Assembly (NCBI GenBank): GCA_030141605.1
Contig: JAQGDQ010000295.1
Location: forward strand, 62,001 to 126,000
Length of the DNA stretch: 64,000 nt
DNA from: Tubiluchus corallicola
Lineage: Eukaryota > Priapulida > Priapulimorpha > Priapulimorphida > Tubiluchidae
Direction of reading: 5' to 3'
Part shown: piece by piece, positions 1 to 12,200 of the stretch
How the letters are laid out: each line of letters opens with the position of its first letter
How positions within the stretch are numbered: position 1 is the first letter of the stretch
Made by a program: the position numbers and the translations under genes
The notes under the pieces: generated by a model
What the model was told of the DNA's origin: nothing
Database searches by the model: none
Seen by the model: only the letters and a program-made list of their open reading frames with translations

Positions 1-551
1 ACTTCTTTCCCTAACTATACCACATAATAGTACATTAATGTAGTTTGCTACAGTTATTGTAATAATATTTGATTTTTCCGAGTTACAGTGCATAATAGTT
101 CAGAGATAGTAACGCAAATTGTAAAGTAAAATTATATGCTGAAGGGGATAATAAATTACAAATTGCTGCTGAACCTTGCATAATTCATTGTAACGTAAAT
201 TTGAAACAATCGATTTTCTTGGCTTGGCTAAACTATAAAATACTGAAATGTTGACAAAAAAGAGTAAGGCTGAACAATATAGTCAAACATTAGTTTGTTT
301 TGATCACAAGACAGAATCTATGATGCAAAAACTAAATTAAGAATTTATAATTTATAATCAGAATAATTTGGCAGCAGATATAACGAAAAGTTTTTGCCTG
401 AACAGGATATAAATCTCATATCAGGTTTAAATCATGTTTCGCAATAAATTAATTTTCACACAGTATTTCACAGAACTGCCAAGACCAAAATGTAAATACG
501 CGATATCAAAAAAGCTCTTATTTTGGCGCAAAAACACAATATTTTATAAAT
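1..551. other. AT-rich, nothing recognised
   Basis: No coding frame, RNA gene or repeat seen apart from the family B and hairpin features that follow. Confidence 0.6.
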
Positions 552-620
552 AATTGTCCAATTCGTCCAAATATACTATATAACATAGTAGACTGGTATG
601 TTTGGACGAATTGGACAATT
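552..620. repeat. 25-bp-arm inverted repeat (hairpin)
   Basis: Arms 552-576 and 596-620 pair with 24 of 25 positions matching (AATTGTCCAATTCGTCCAAA on the left), loop 19 bases. Could be a tiny foldback MITE or a transcribed hairpin. No ORF. Confidence 0.85.
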
Positions 621-862
621 CCGGTTAGTAACCAGAGCAACAACTCACAGGCACCGTAGAATTTGTGTCGCATTATTTTGTATAATGATTTATAGCAGGT
701 TGCTAAAAGGCACTATTTTGTAGCAGTTTATGAAAATACTCAATATACAATTTAACTTTAAATTTTTAAAGAATATGATGCCTATTTGCAACTACAGTAA
801 GTTTCTTTAGTATAGTAATTTACATAGAAACAGCACCACTTCAAATACCATATTCACTGTGA

Positions 863-1030
863 TATATAAAAACTCGGCAAATTTTAAGTTTAAAATTTAC
901 AGCTGGGAGAGCGCGTGAGTTTTCGAACATGCGAACTACGTCACAATTGAACACTTCTGAACCAAGAGGTTACAGTACCTGTTTTTGTGCAACTGCGTTT
1001 CCAAGTTGCAAGTCTCCAGCCATTATCTGC
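863..1030 (+). mobile_element. Dispersed repeat family B, partial copy
   Basis: AAAACTCGGCAAATTTTAAG, then CACTTCTGAACCAAGAGGTT and CAGTACCTGTTTTTGTGCA match the middle of the 60115 and 16230 copies. Outer parts are not recognised. Confidence 0.55.
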
Positions 1031-2334
1031 TTTGAGAACAGAGCTGAATAGATGAAGTAATAACCATTTATCAATATGCTGCTTCCAGAAGCTTAGAATC
1101 TCGGGAGATGGTCGTTTCGACAACTTGTACGGCAGAGATCTCAGCACAGACCACATGTAATAACTGTAAATTATATCCTAATCCCCGAGACGTTTCTTAA
1201 ACAAGCAATAACTTTAGCTGGAGCAGAAACTTACAGAAGAAATGGTTCAGACGAAGTTCCTAAACTCTGTACATTATAAAGACCGAAAAGGAACGAAGCA
1301 AAATTCCATAAGCGAATGATCAAATTTAATTTAAGTATCAATATTTCACGACATATGAATAGTGAATTGCTATCATTGTATATCTGTGGAAGTGATGATT
1401 TTAATGTTGCTGTTAACTGTAAAAATTTTTATTCAAAATTACATTAGGAGTACTAAACGTTTTAATGTGACCACACCTTAGGATCCCTTTTATGTGCTTA
1501 TGGAAAATTTTAAGACAGTCATTGTTGTTCTTTAATTATTGTATTATTCATTGTATCACATCTGCTAACTTTGTATGTATATGTCTTTGATTGTGTATGT
1601 AAATCTATTTTAGTTTATTTGTATTAACACTACTTTTATTTTTATGCACTTCTGCTTGTACATAAATTTGATTTGCGTGGTGGGGATTCATGTATCAGTT
1701 ATAAAAAGTGTCTAATCTGAACCAAATTAAGTTTAAACTAATAAAAGTTGAAATTGAGATTGATCGTACATCACCTGGAAATTGAAATAAGTAACCAAAT
1801 CTGCAACTGCAGCACGACGATACAGACGAAATCTATTTTTATTTTTTAATAAGCCAAAACATAAGAAGCCCAATGGAAAATACGGTGACCTCGGTATCAA
1901 TAGACTGTAAATATGAACAGATGAACGGACAAACCGAAACAGACTTTTGACTAAGCATGTACTCTCACTATTATAGAGGTGTAGACAAATAGAAAGACGA
2001 CACGTTCCATAAATTAACACATGGATTCAAATACTAAACAAGGTAAAATAACATTGAAAGATGTCTCTAAAACATTGAACAATTTGATATATTTCACAAT
2101 AATAAACAGAGAAACCGTTCTCGCAACTAAAAGATTAAAGAGGTTCTAACAAGTTGACAGCTTCCTAAACACAAACAGAGAAATGTTGAACGCGAAAACG
2201 ATGACTTTGCACACACGCACATTTTCCATGATTATTTCTCAGCTTGAAAAATTACAAATGTAACCTTATCATGTAACCTTTGTCATTAGTATCAATATAA
2301 ACGTCTCACTGCCATTATTCTTATTTCAAACAGT
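1031..2334. other. Nothing recognised
   Basis: AT-rich. A 95-codon minus-strand frame at 1733-2020 has a composition typical of chance ORFs and no recognisable domain. Confidence 0.5.
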
Positions 2335-2484
2335 TAAATGAACACAAGATGCCTTTTAATGCTTCCGGGTCTTTTGACAATGTATTCGTCTGCGGTACTA
2401 AGTGCACTTAAACCCGAAATCACCCCTGTGACACCAGTATTTTTAGATCCGCCCGGCAAACTCCCAGTTTTGGTTATAAACCAC
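2335..2484 (+). CDS. Candidate first coding exon of a secreted protein
   Basis: An acceptor-like pyrimidine stretch ending CAAACAG (to 2334) is followed four bases later by ATG (2338). The frame stays open for 49 codons to CAC at 2484, which is followed by GTAAGC, a strong 5' splice site; exon phase would be 0. The peptide starts MNTRCLLMLPGLLTMYSS, a good signal peptide (basic n-region, hydrophobic core, likely cleavage after Ala near residue 23), then a Pro-rich segment with ITPVTPVFLDPPGKLPV. I do not recognise the family and could not find the next exon. Splice sites and the signal peptide are seen; that it is a gene is inference. Confidence 0.35.
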
Positions 2485-2910
2485 GTAAGCGTCTATACTG
2501 TTTTTAATACATTATGAATTTATTATATCCCATAAGAATAATAAATTTCTATATTTTCTGCGTAAAGTTAGTAATGATGTTCATTTGCCAGTTTTTATTA
2601 AAATGACACGAAATTTCTGTCTACAACGCCCCGCTAAAGGTCTCTATCGCATCGTCGTGTAGTTTATAACTGTCAGTGTTCATTTTGGCAGTATCATTCA
2701 TGTTGAAGCCATAGAAGTCATACAATCACGAAAATGAGCGCTGTCTTAGCAAGCAGTTCGTGATTTTGAACAAGGCTGCTGTCTTCACAAGATTACATGC
2801 AGTTACGTGTTCAAGTTTGCTATAGAATGCCAGATTGCCGCATACAGCGCGAACTAAGCAAACGGCGACCTGTGAACCATGACTTCAAAAAAACTGTCCA
2901 CAAGAACAAG

Positions 2911-3160
2911 AACAACAACGCAAACAAGTATAAGACACCCAATTCTAGGATGTAAAACGCAAAAATATAGTGAAGAGGATGCGCTTTACGTACTTTTTAA
3001 CAATAATTCACCCCTAACAAGCCACCAAGTGCTCAACAACAACGCAAACAAGTATTTGAAATCCTATTCTAGGATGTAAGGAACACGAAAATATAGTACA
3101 GAAGATAGGCTTTACACCTTTTTAAACAACAATTCACTCCAAACAAGCCACTCAGCACTC
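2911..3160. repeat. Tandem duplication, about 124-bp unit, two copies
   Basis: AACAACAACGCAAACAAGTA starts both copies (2911 and 3035). Shared blocks include TTCTAGGATGTAA, AAAATATAGT, AATTCAC and AACAAGCCAC. The copies differ at many sites, so the duplication is not recent. The 66-codon ORF crossing the junction is probably incidental. Confidence 0.75.
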
Positions 3161-3528
3161 AATGTACTTTGCAATAGCTACTGAAGGTATCTAATTTCTC
3201 TCCTCGTCTGTTTCTCTTTTTCACTCTTCACATCTTCGTGGCTGTGTGCTTAAACAAATGAAAAACGAATGAAAATGAACGTAGTTACTGAGTGAATGAC
3301 TGAGCTGCTATTAATACGCCCAAATGCAATTGCACTTGTTTTAACGCGAACTGTCTCGAGCAAGATAGCAATTTTTACTTTTCACCTGGGTAACATAGAC
3401 ATTTCCTGCACACCCAGTGGCCTACTGCTGTGATCAACTGAGTAATTTCGAGAACACAGCCAGGTTCAAACTAATTCATCGTCCGTAAATGTCATGTTTC
3501 AAAATTGCGCAACCCCCTCCCTCATCGG

Positions 3529-3668
3529 TGACAAGAAATCACAGGAAGTCAGGGAAAAAAGTCACAAATAATTTTGGTTAGGGTTACGGTTAGGTGTTAG
3601 AGTTAAGGTAAGAGTTATTTCTTTTTTCCTGTGCCTTTTTTTCAATGACTATTCTACTTGTGACTTTC
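3529..3668. repeat. Imperfect inverted repeat around telomere-like sequence
   Basis: Left segment CACAGGAAGTCAGGGAAAAAAG and right segment CTTTTTTCCTGTG with flanking GTGACAAG / CTTGTGAC are inverted relative to one another. The centre is GGTTAGGGTTACGGTTAGG, a degenerate TTAGGG-like run. Confidence 0.4.
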
Positions 3669-4514
3669 TTACTTGAATCCTCCACATCAACCCACATTAC
3701 TTGCTCCATGAACGCAAGCATGCAAGCGCCACTCCCCTATGTCGGGTCAGAGCCTCAATGCACAATTACAATGTCAGCGACATGGCAGGTCGAATAGACG
3801 GCTTTCAAGAAGCGAACAAAACATTACAAGTCAAGACATTCGTAGCAAGCGAGAAATAAAACCAATGCCACTTTTGTTTGCCATTTACAGGCAAAGAAGA
3901 TTAAATTTCCCTCTCTCTGGGTTAGTTGGGGATTAGTTCTCGTGTAAGAATCAGCGTGTCAAGCGCACATGGAAATAAGCAAAGATTTAGAAACACTGTA
4001 GCGACACGTGTAGCAACTCTGTTCACATTTGTGCAACTAACGGTAACAATAACGGAAACGAAAGTTTTAGCACAAGAACGCATGTTAAGTGGTATCTGCA
4101 TTAGAGAAGAAATCAGTATCAATCCAACTTTTCTTTCGGGCCGCTTCTTTACGGAATTTTGTACCACAAAATGCTCAATGAAAAACTGCAACCTCACACC
4201 TCAGATTCAAAAAAGAACATCAACACAACTACCGTTTACCACTAGTAAATTAGTTTTATGAAATATATTTTTTGGACATTCATTCTTGAAATTTTTCTAT
4301 AACCCTTTACTTTTTGCATAAAAAACCATGCCTCATAAATGCATATTCAGTTCAAAGTGAAGTGGGAATACGTATGCAGTCTTCACTGTAGTGTCCACAA
4401 CTTCACAAATACGACTGATGGAAGTGCCCTACAGTCACACATGTTAGTACTTCGCACTCCTGCTATCAGAAATGTGCTCAAAAATATCACACTACAAACA
4501 AATTCCAAAAACTA
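3669..4514. other. Overlapping chance ORFs only
   Basis: Frames of about 110 (3926-4261, plus) and 91 codons (3922-4197, minus) overlap on opposite strands. Neither shows a family motif or splice context. Confidence 0.45.
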
Positions 4515-4668
4515 TGAGTTTAGGAAGTGGGTTGCACATAAAGACGTGCGGTACCTCTCGGTTCAGGGGTGTTCAGCTGTGACGTTATACACGCGTTCCA
4601 GAGCTCATGCGTGAGCACAATGGTGAATTTGAAATTTAAACGTTGCCGAGTTTTTATATAGCACACTG
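4515..4668 (-). mobile_element. Dispersed repeat family B, partial inverted copy
   Basis: The reverse complement reads AAAAACTCGGCAACGTTTAA, then GCTCACGCATGAGCT, ACCCCTGAACCGAGAGGTAC and a TTATGTGCAACC segment, matching family B. The short ORFs overlapping here are chance. Confidence 0.5.
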
Positions 4669-5270
4669 ATATGCAAAAAAATCGCAAATTTTCTGAAAAA
4701 TTTTTTATTCTCTGACAGCAGTTAATGTAAAATACACCTAAGAGGCTTGTAACAAATGACCTTCGATTAGCAAAGGACTGCAAGTGCCACGCTGAACCAA
4801 AATCGTCCTCTTTCGCAGTTCTACAACGAGAAGTCTAAAAGGAGACCATTACAGATCCTGCGCCGCTTGTAGCAAAGCTTCGCCCACTAAAAGTCGGTAG
4901 CAAAAACAGTAAAATGTCTGGCGAAAGTACTTGACAAGGCAAAGACCGCATCACTGAGAACGCAAACATGATCAAACAAGGCAGGCGAAATGAAAACAAT
5001 GTGATGATCACGGAAAATGTTATTCTGTGCAACGTCCCATAATACAGGGCGAGCAAAAAATAACATCCCTCTTACACGCGTTAATGGCTTTTCAAACAAA
5101 ATGAAAGGTTGTGAAATCAATTAAGCTGATGCAAAAATATTTTCTTTTCATCTACGAGTAGATTATGTGTGCAGATGAATGAATTGCAACAATCTTAGAT
5201 ACCGTGGGTAACGAATAGACTTATTACACACGAGTGATTAAAAAAACTAAACATTCTTCCACACTGTTGC

Positions 5271-5324
5271 CATCTCTTTTTCTCCCTCCCTCCCTCCCTC
5301 TCCTCCTCTGTCTCTCCCTCCCTT
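5271..5324. repeat. CT-rich (CCCT)n-like tract
   Basis: Polypyrimidine run built of CTCCCTCCCTCCCTC units. Confidence 0.9.
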
Positions 5325-5466
5325 AATGACTATCCGTACTATTAAATATGTACACGATAATGTAATCATACTATTACTTGCATAGTTTTTATTTATAATA
5401 TGATACCACAATACTGACACAATACACAATCTAATCCTGCTACAAGCGTATCACGGCAAAGAGGAT

Positions 5467-5593
5467 GCCACTAGTGACATCTTACGGTTAACATGATCCC
5501 ATTACAGACATTAGCGGTAATGTTATCCCATTAGTGACATGTTAGAGTTAACATAATATCCCAATATTAGCATGTTAGGGTTAGCACGACCCC
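5467..5593. repeat. Degenerate about 30-bp minisatellite with TTAGGGTTA-like core
   Basis: Four related units containing GTGACATSTTAGRGTTAACA and ATCCCATTA, the last with GTTAGGGTTAGCACGACCCC. Units are substantially diverged. Confidence 0.6.
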
Positions 5594-6138
5594 ATACTAC
5601 ACAAACATAACCGAACTAACCTGAAGCAGAAAACTCGAAATAAACTGTCCTAAATCGTTACATTTATACTAGCCGTCCCATTTTATCATTTGACTTCGTA
5701 TTGGTATAGTAAGGGTTAATGTGAATGAAATAAGCACAGATCGTGTTACTAACGACGTCACTGCTCACTCAGTTGCAGTAATGCCTGCCCATTTGTCAAA
5801 ATGAAACTAATTAAATTTCTGGACGCGCTGGCACACAGCAGCAGCATCCCCGGCATCTCCTCTCATCCTGCAGCAGCTTCCACATCCTCTAACTGCAGCA
5901 GCAACGCGTAATTAAACCGTAACGATGCCATTTGTGACGCTAAATTTGTTATAGACAGGATTTATGTGAACAGACAGCAGACTATATTGCCTGGTACAGT
6001 GTGTCGCATGAATTTCTGTAAGAAACAAGAGAAACACGGATGGCACGAGACTTGAAGTTAGATCAGCTAACAATGTACAATATTTGTCAAATTAATGTCT
6101 TTTCACAGTTTCGTTGTGCGCAAGCGCAGTTGCTATAG

Positions 6139-6406
6139 GTTAAAGGTTAAGTGTACCACGGCAATGCGCCTTAACTACAACCGTCACGTGACAAGTGGGT
6201 AAACCAAAGCTGTCTGCCGCATCAGTTCAGCAACTTCAGTTGTTTTACGTGGACTTTACTTAATTCTGCATTGGTCTGTGCATTGGATCTTGCTTGGGAG
6301 TAAGGTTCTAGCTAACTGTAAAAACTGTTACTATTATGACAGCATGGGATGCGAAGCGTTGTCAAGTGTACACAAATGCGTTGTCTGGTGCACTTAACCT
6401 TTGATC
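6139..6406. mobile_element. Small MITE-like element with about 30-bp terminal inverted repeats
   Basis: The left end TTAAAGGTTAAGTGTACCA (about 6139-6169) is mirrored by TGGTGCACTTAACCTTTGA (about 6377-6406), with the inverted match continuing into GGCAATGCG / GCGTTGTC. The interior of about 200 bp has no ORF. A target-site duplication was not established. Confidence 0.55.
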
Positions 6407-6658
6407 TTTTCACGATCATCATCAATCGCTGGAACGGTGAAAAGGCTTATTACCCCGACTGTACTGTAGCAATGTTGAGTTATAAATAATGACAATAAAA
6501 ATGAACGTGTTCAAATATGGGCATTTTAAAGTGCTTTAATCTAGTTAGAAGTCACTGAGAACTTTAAAGCAATCACATATTTGGATGAAATAACCCAGGA
6601 ATAATCATTCCAGGAGAACCACACATAAAGGATGGCTTATATTAAATTGGGGTGAGGG

Positions 6659-6800
6659 GTGTAAATTTGGTTTCATTAGGTGCCTGTCTAGCAAAAATTT
6701 GGCTTTAGGATACCTCATGACTTCCAGAAGAAGCCAGCCAGAAAGGATGTAAATTTGGCTTCATTAGGCACATGCATTGTAAAAGTTTGGCTCAAAGATG
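6659..6800. repeat. Short direct duplication, about 88-bp spacing
   Basis: GTGTAAATTTGGTTTCATTAGG at 6659 recurs as ATGTAAATTTGGCTTCATTA at 6747, with AAAATTTGGCTTTAGGAT / AAAGTTTGGCTCAAAGAT following in each. Confidence 0.6.
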
Positions 6801-9080
6801 AACTGTAATTTGGTCTGAATGTGAAACGTTGGGTTACACGCACGCACGTACGTTTTGCCGCATGTAAAATATACAAACCTTAGTGCCTGATATGTTCAAA
6901 AACACATTACATGAACAAGAGCGAGAATAACGGCAAAACGGCGAAATAGTTCAACAGATCTATTTACGGTTACTTCGTAAGTGACTAACCGAAAAGATAT
7001 TAAAACGCAAAAACACAAACGAAAATGTGATAAGCCTTAAAAATATATGTGCATTTATGGCATATCATACCAACCGCAAATTGGAAAGATAGTACATTTT
7101 GCAACACATTCAAATACATACACTATGTCAGTCATCGTGTACTGAAGAGGTTCATGATATCACCGCAAAATTCTCGAAAAATTATAATTTTCAAAATTAT
7201 CTTTCTACCATAAATGACACGTGTGCCCGTTTGTCTAACCATCACGCAAGAAACCACAGTACTGAAGTTCCGTTTCCGCCATTTTTGTATCAGAAATCTT
7301 ACATTTCACGAGCTCTGACTATGTATGGCGCAAAAATCACAGTAGATGAAGTTCCACCACGTTCCTTCAATGTAAATTCTTTGGGCTGTAACTGCCAATG
7401 TGCAGAAACAAACCATGGCAGCACAGTTATCCCACTCGGAAGCGAACGCTAAACGAAACGCCAACTAAAAGCCAATCGAAGCAATTCAGTGCAACTCAGC
7501 CGACACCGCACGAAACCACTAACTTCGTGCTCGACAACTGCAAGCCACACGTAAACATTGCAGTCGATGGGAAACGTGCAAAACTGACGCGCATGCGCAC
7601 AAAGGTCAACAACGTGTGGCGGGATAGATTAGTAGAATCATTAGCCTGATGGCATCCATCAAGAGGAGAACCGGGCGTAACAAGGTCATGAACATCTGAT
7701 GGAATAAATAACCCTGGAGGTATCCCTATCAGCGGATCCACGTCAGAGTGTACAGGAGAACTGATTATCCTAGTGGCGTCCCCTGCACAATAATAAAAAA
7801 ATGTGCAGGTTCAAGGCCATACATCTGTGCGGCTATTAAGGCCCAGAGTTCTATGACACCATAGCGCCAAAAATGGGTGAGCCCAGATTCAACATAGCGA
7901 CCCGGAAGCATCATCAATCAAAAAGCGACGGGATGGATGCAGATCATAGAATCTGCAACTACACGGAGGTTTAAGAAGTGAAAAGATCGAGTTTAATGTA
8001 GTCACAAAACATGATGGGCGTGGCAACATTCTTTAAGTTCAATGTCACAACTAATTATTTCGTAATCTAGCCAATCAAACTGGCTAGTGGTTGCAAATAT
8101 ACTACCACGAAATGGGACACTACTGTTTATCACTAAAACAAAAAAATCCCTGTCTTCACAAAGCTAGAACACGAGAAAGCAGTGATAGATATTAGCTTGA
8201 GAAACTCAAACGGACGGTTTGGTCTTCATAACGTTTTTGGTAAAGTAGCCTTCTTATGTGCTTTCTACAGAATGAAATTCCCTTTATTATGTCTTTTTAG
8301 AGAAGAAAAATGATACAGTATACATTTTGAGCATGAATAAGACACACCTTCAAAATCAGACCCACAAAAAATCAAAATCTGCGCGCAAAAAAATCAATAA
8401 TTCTGCAATCAGCGCTTTGCTCAGATGCATCCTGGCGTAGATCCGCCTGCTTAGATCATCCAGAGTTCTTCAACCAGAAGGAAGGAGAATCTAATATTTA
8501 TGCACCCCAGCCCTCACGGATGGTGCACTTCTACTCAAATATCCAAAATCAAAAATCTGCTAGCGGGTAAACAAAAACTTGCTGTGCAAACAGACAAGCA
8601 ATAAAGCGAATAAATAAAAACAACAAACAGCTCAATTTGAGATTTACACTAAACACATAACTGCAAGCCGCGCAAAACTAAAAGTACAATACTTTTCTAC
8701 GCCTACAGCTTGAGCGTCTTAACGGGTTGTTATCAGTTTAAGTGATATTAAGTTAATTACGGTCAAAGGAGCCGACAGTCGACTAAAATTAATGACAGTG
8801 TTTAACTGAGGGCAGACTGATGGGTTTAAATTACTGTGTGGTTAGGAACAATTTATTATAGGAACCTCAGCATTGGATGAATCTGCAATGTAGCAAGCAA
8901 TGACCGTTTAAACTATTAAGCAACCTGACCTATTCATGTGGAAATTTCGATCACTAATTTAGCTAGATTCTCTTTTTTAACCGAGTTCAGTCCAGAATTT
9001 TAAAGAAATTTTGTAAAAACGTATTAGGCTACATTGATCTTAAAACTGGTAGCGATTTTTCTCGACAAACAAGCTATAGC
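6801..9080. other. No supported gene; one 117-codon ORF
   Basis: The plus-strand frame 7099-7452 encodes a Cys/His/Thr-containing peptide with no recognised family. No good splice sites bound it. The rest is unique AT-rich DNA, slightly richer in GC around 7400-7950. Confidence 0.4.
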
Positions 9081-9207
9081 ACATTTGTATAGTGCCAAAG
9101 AACTACATTTGTATAGTGCCAAAGAACTACATTTGTATAGTGCCAAAGAACTACATTTGTATAGTGCCAAAAAACTACATTTGTATAGTGCCAAAAAACT
9201 ACATTTG
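9081..9207. repeat. 24-bp minisatellite, 5 units plus partial
   Basis: Unit ACATTTGTATAGTGCCAAAG plus AACT, repeated at exact 24-bp spacing from 9081. The last two units carry a G-to-A change. Because 24 is divisible by three, several frames on both strands stay open; the repetitive LYSAKELH-type peptides are by-products. Confidence 0.9.
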
Positions 9208-12200
9208 CTTGATACATTGTGTAGCATATTCATTGCAAGGATTACAGAGAAGCAAGGGCATTCCAAGACTGACGGCTAAAGAAATATTCTCCGATAACTA
9301 CTATATTAGACCAAAAGAAGTTAAACTTAAGGTTATACACTTTAAAGAATCTTAAAAGTTCAAATTTCATTTCCAGTTTTCCAGTTTCCCTAATTTACAG
9401 CACCATTGAATTAATCACTACATAAAAACAATATTTCTGGCCAGATAAGTATAAGCGCTGACAAATAATATAATTATCTCCACAAAAGGGAAAATGTATC
9501 TCAAAAGGTTTTTTGGTTCACATTTGCGTGGTCTGCTAAGTTTTATTTGGTGGTCCTTTGACCTGTGGTCCTTTAACTGGTGGTTTTTTTACCTACACCC
9601 TTCCAAAGGCGGATTGTACAAAATTTTCATAAAACATCTTTGCAAACTGCGCCATAACGAGCCTAATCAAGCAGCATTTTAACGTACTACGTAAGTCGAG
9701 GTAGTTAGCCACCAAAATACTTTAAATAAACAAAAAGTTAAACAGAATCTTACAGAACAAAGACAGCTTAAATTAAAAACTAGTTTTAAGATTTCGACTT
9801 AATAAACCGCCTGTGTTTGCCTTGTCTTCGCCGACTCAAACCCCACACAAAGATGTCAGACAACTGTCGAATAATTTAAACTTAACAAGTTGTACAAACA
9901 TTCTCACAATTATGAAATATTAAAACACTGCATGATATAACAAGATCTGACAAGCTACCTGCGATTATTCCGATACTTAAGCTCAGTAATTTCATGTTTG
10001 TTAAATTTTTGCATTCCCTTTCTTAAAGTTCACCCATTAATCCTTCACCACTTCACCTATCTTTCAATATACTAATTCTTCATGCAAAATCACCTCAATA
10101 TAATTCCACTATCACGGCTGGCTGAAAAGCTTCGGCTTCTGACTTTTCTACATCCCATGAGTGATGTTACTGTATTTTTGTATCGACTTGGTTATGTGTA
10201 TTGGTAAATACACTACTACTGTATAAACTATATTATAGTAGGAAAGTTTTTATTTCTTGTGCATCGAAATTAGTTCCGTTTCCAGCCCCTCTCCGGGGCC
10301 CCATTTTGACCAGAAATTCTAATTTCACATGTTTTAATAATCTTTTTGTACTTTATAAAAGATTTTAGTTGTAGAAATACCACAGTATCTTTCTCTTTTC
10401 AAAATCTCTTAAATTAGTTGATTTTCTTCAAAAAGCTTAATTCGTGTTTGTTGAGAACCCAGTCGTTTTCGACATCTTGCGATTCGTAATCCCTAGCTCT
10501 CCTATTCTTACAGCACCTCTTTTTCCAAACTCTTAAAGTGCAAGACTTAAAACTCGCAAGTTAAAGTTCGACGAAGAAAACACTCAGCACCCTGCGGTGA
10601 TTTGTTAAATTCCCAAACCCGTAGCTGATCTCCTGATTTCAGAAACTGTCAAATTCTCTGTTTTCCAAACAACTCGTGAGCGAAAATTAAATCATCTAAG
10701 CCTCCGAGGAAAACCTGTCACGTGACCTGGGTGACAGGTAACATAAAAAGGCACTTACCTGGTACATTGTCAACCACAAAAGCGCAGCATGATGTAGCCT
10801 TTCCACTACTCAGCTTTAGTGACAGTCAAATTCTGCCCACTTTTCTCTATGACAGCCGCATGGCAGGTATATGGCTGCGAGGAAAGGGTGGTGCAAAATG
10901 ACTGCGGATTTATGACAAAAGGAGACTAATCGCTTTTTTACCACATATAACCAACTTTTGTCAATGAAATTAGTTACTGGGAACATGAACCCTTTCTAAA
11001 CTTTTGAAGACGCCTATGTTGGAAATTGAGAAATGATTGAATAGTGAGAACAGCGTGTGTTTTACGTATAATAAATATATTCAAACAGCCGTTTTTTACC
11101 CTTATTTAAGTAACACAAAATACTACTGTTTTCTTTTCTAATATCCTGAGCTCCAAAAGACAGATAAGTGACCTAAAAGTGTTTACCGTGAGCTAACAAT
11201 GTTTCAGACAGTCTGAGACAGCACTGTCTCAGGTAAAATTCAAAAAATATGATTACTTGCATAAAATTTTAAATATAAATTTATACATTTCAACCCAATA
11301 AAAGTTATACAGTTTAGTTATGATCATTTAAGCCTTTCTTGTGGCGAAGCTACAAGAGGAGTTGTACAGTCTTACTAAAAAAATTTAAAAGAAACTAATA
11401 TCCGATAATACACATGTGCACTCAACAAGTGACATTCCAACAAAAGCATTTATGATTTTAATTCAAGTAAAACACAAAATGTAGATCAACAGCAAATTAC
11501 TGACGAATTTGCAAAGTAATGTATGTTAATTTCTCTTTCATGTTTTTACGCTTTACAAAAAATGACCATTGGAGCCAATTTACAAAGGTCGTCAATCTGC
11601 AATCAAGAACAAACTTCCTTGTTTTGAACCTAGCCAAATTCTAAGAACACGCACAGAATGCTAGATTTACCTTTATGGGTAAATCATCTTGCAAAAGCTT
11701 CTCTTTCAAAACATCGGAAGCTGTCGTAGAATAAAAGGGAATGCAACATAATAAAAAAAGAGATGCATCAGGTCTATCAGAAAATGCTAATACTGGGTCT
11801 GAAGCCATCGCTTCAACCATCGTGATCAGTCAAGCGTGCTAAAAGCTTCTTCAATGGCTTCAATGGAATAACATCATGCATCCATCATTCATAGGAGAGA
11901 GAAGAAACGTCAGGAGGAAAAAAGGAATCTGGTTTGTTTAGATAAGTGAGAAATGAGGAGAGGAAGGTGATGGATGTGGCAATGAAACCCGACTTATTGT
12001 TGTATGGCTTCATTTATGACAGGATAACTTGCCAATAACTTGCAAATCTGCATCAGAATAACAAGTATTAAAATGTTTAAAACATGATGAATTTCACGGC
12101 CTTGAGAAGGATCATTGCATTTTCAGCAGCGCAACTAAAAGCATATAAATGATTTTTCAGCCACTAAAATTAGTCGTCAGCTAGCAATATGCCAAATCTT

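Noticed and set aside
7099-7452. 117-codon ORF as a gene
   Set aside because: No recognisable motif, no supporting splice sites or polyadenylation context; length is within chance for this window size.
9024-9355. Repetitive peptides LYSAKELH / YICIVPKN on both strands
   Set aside because: A 24-bp unit divisible by three keeps frames open; no start context, splice sites or homology.
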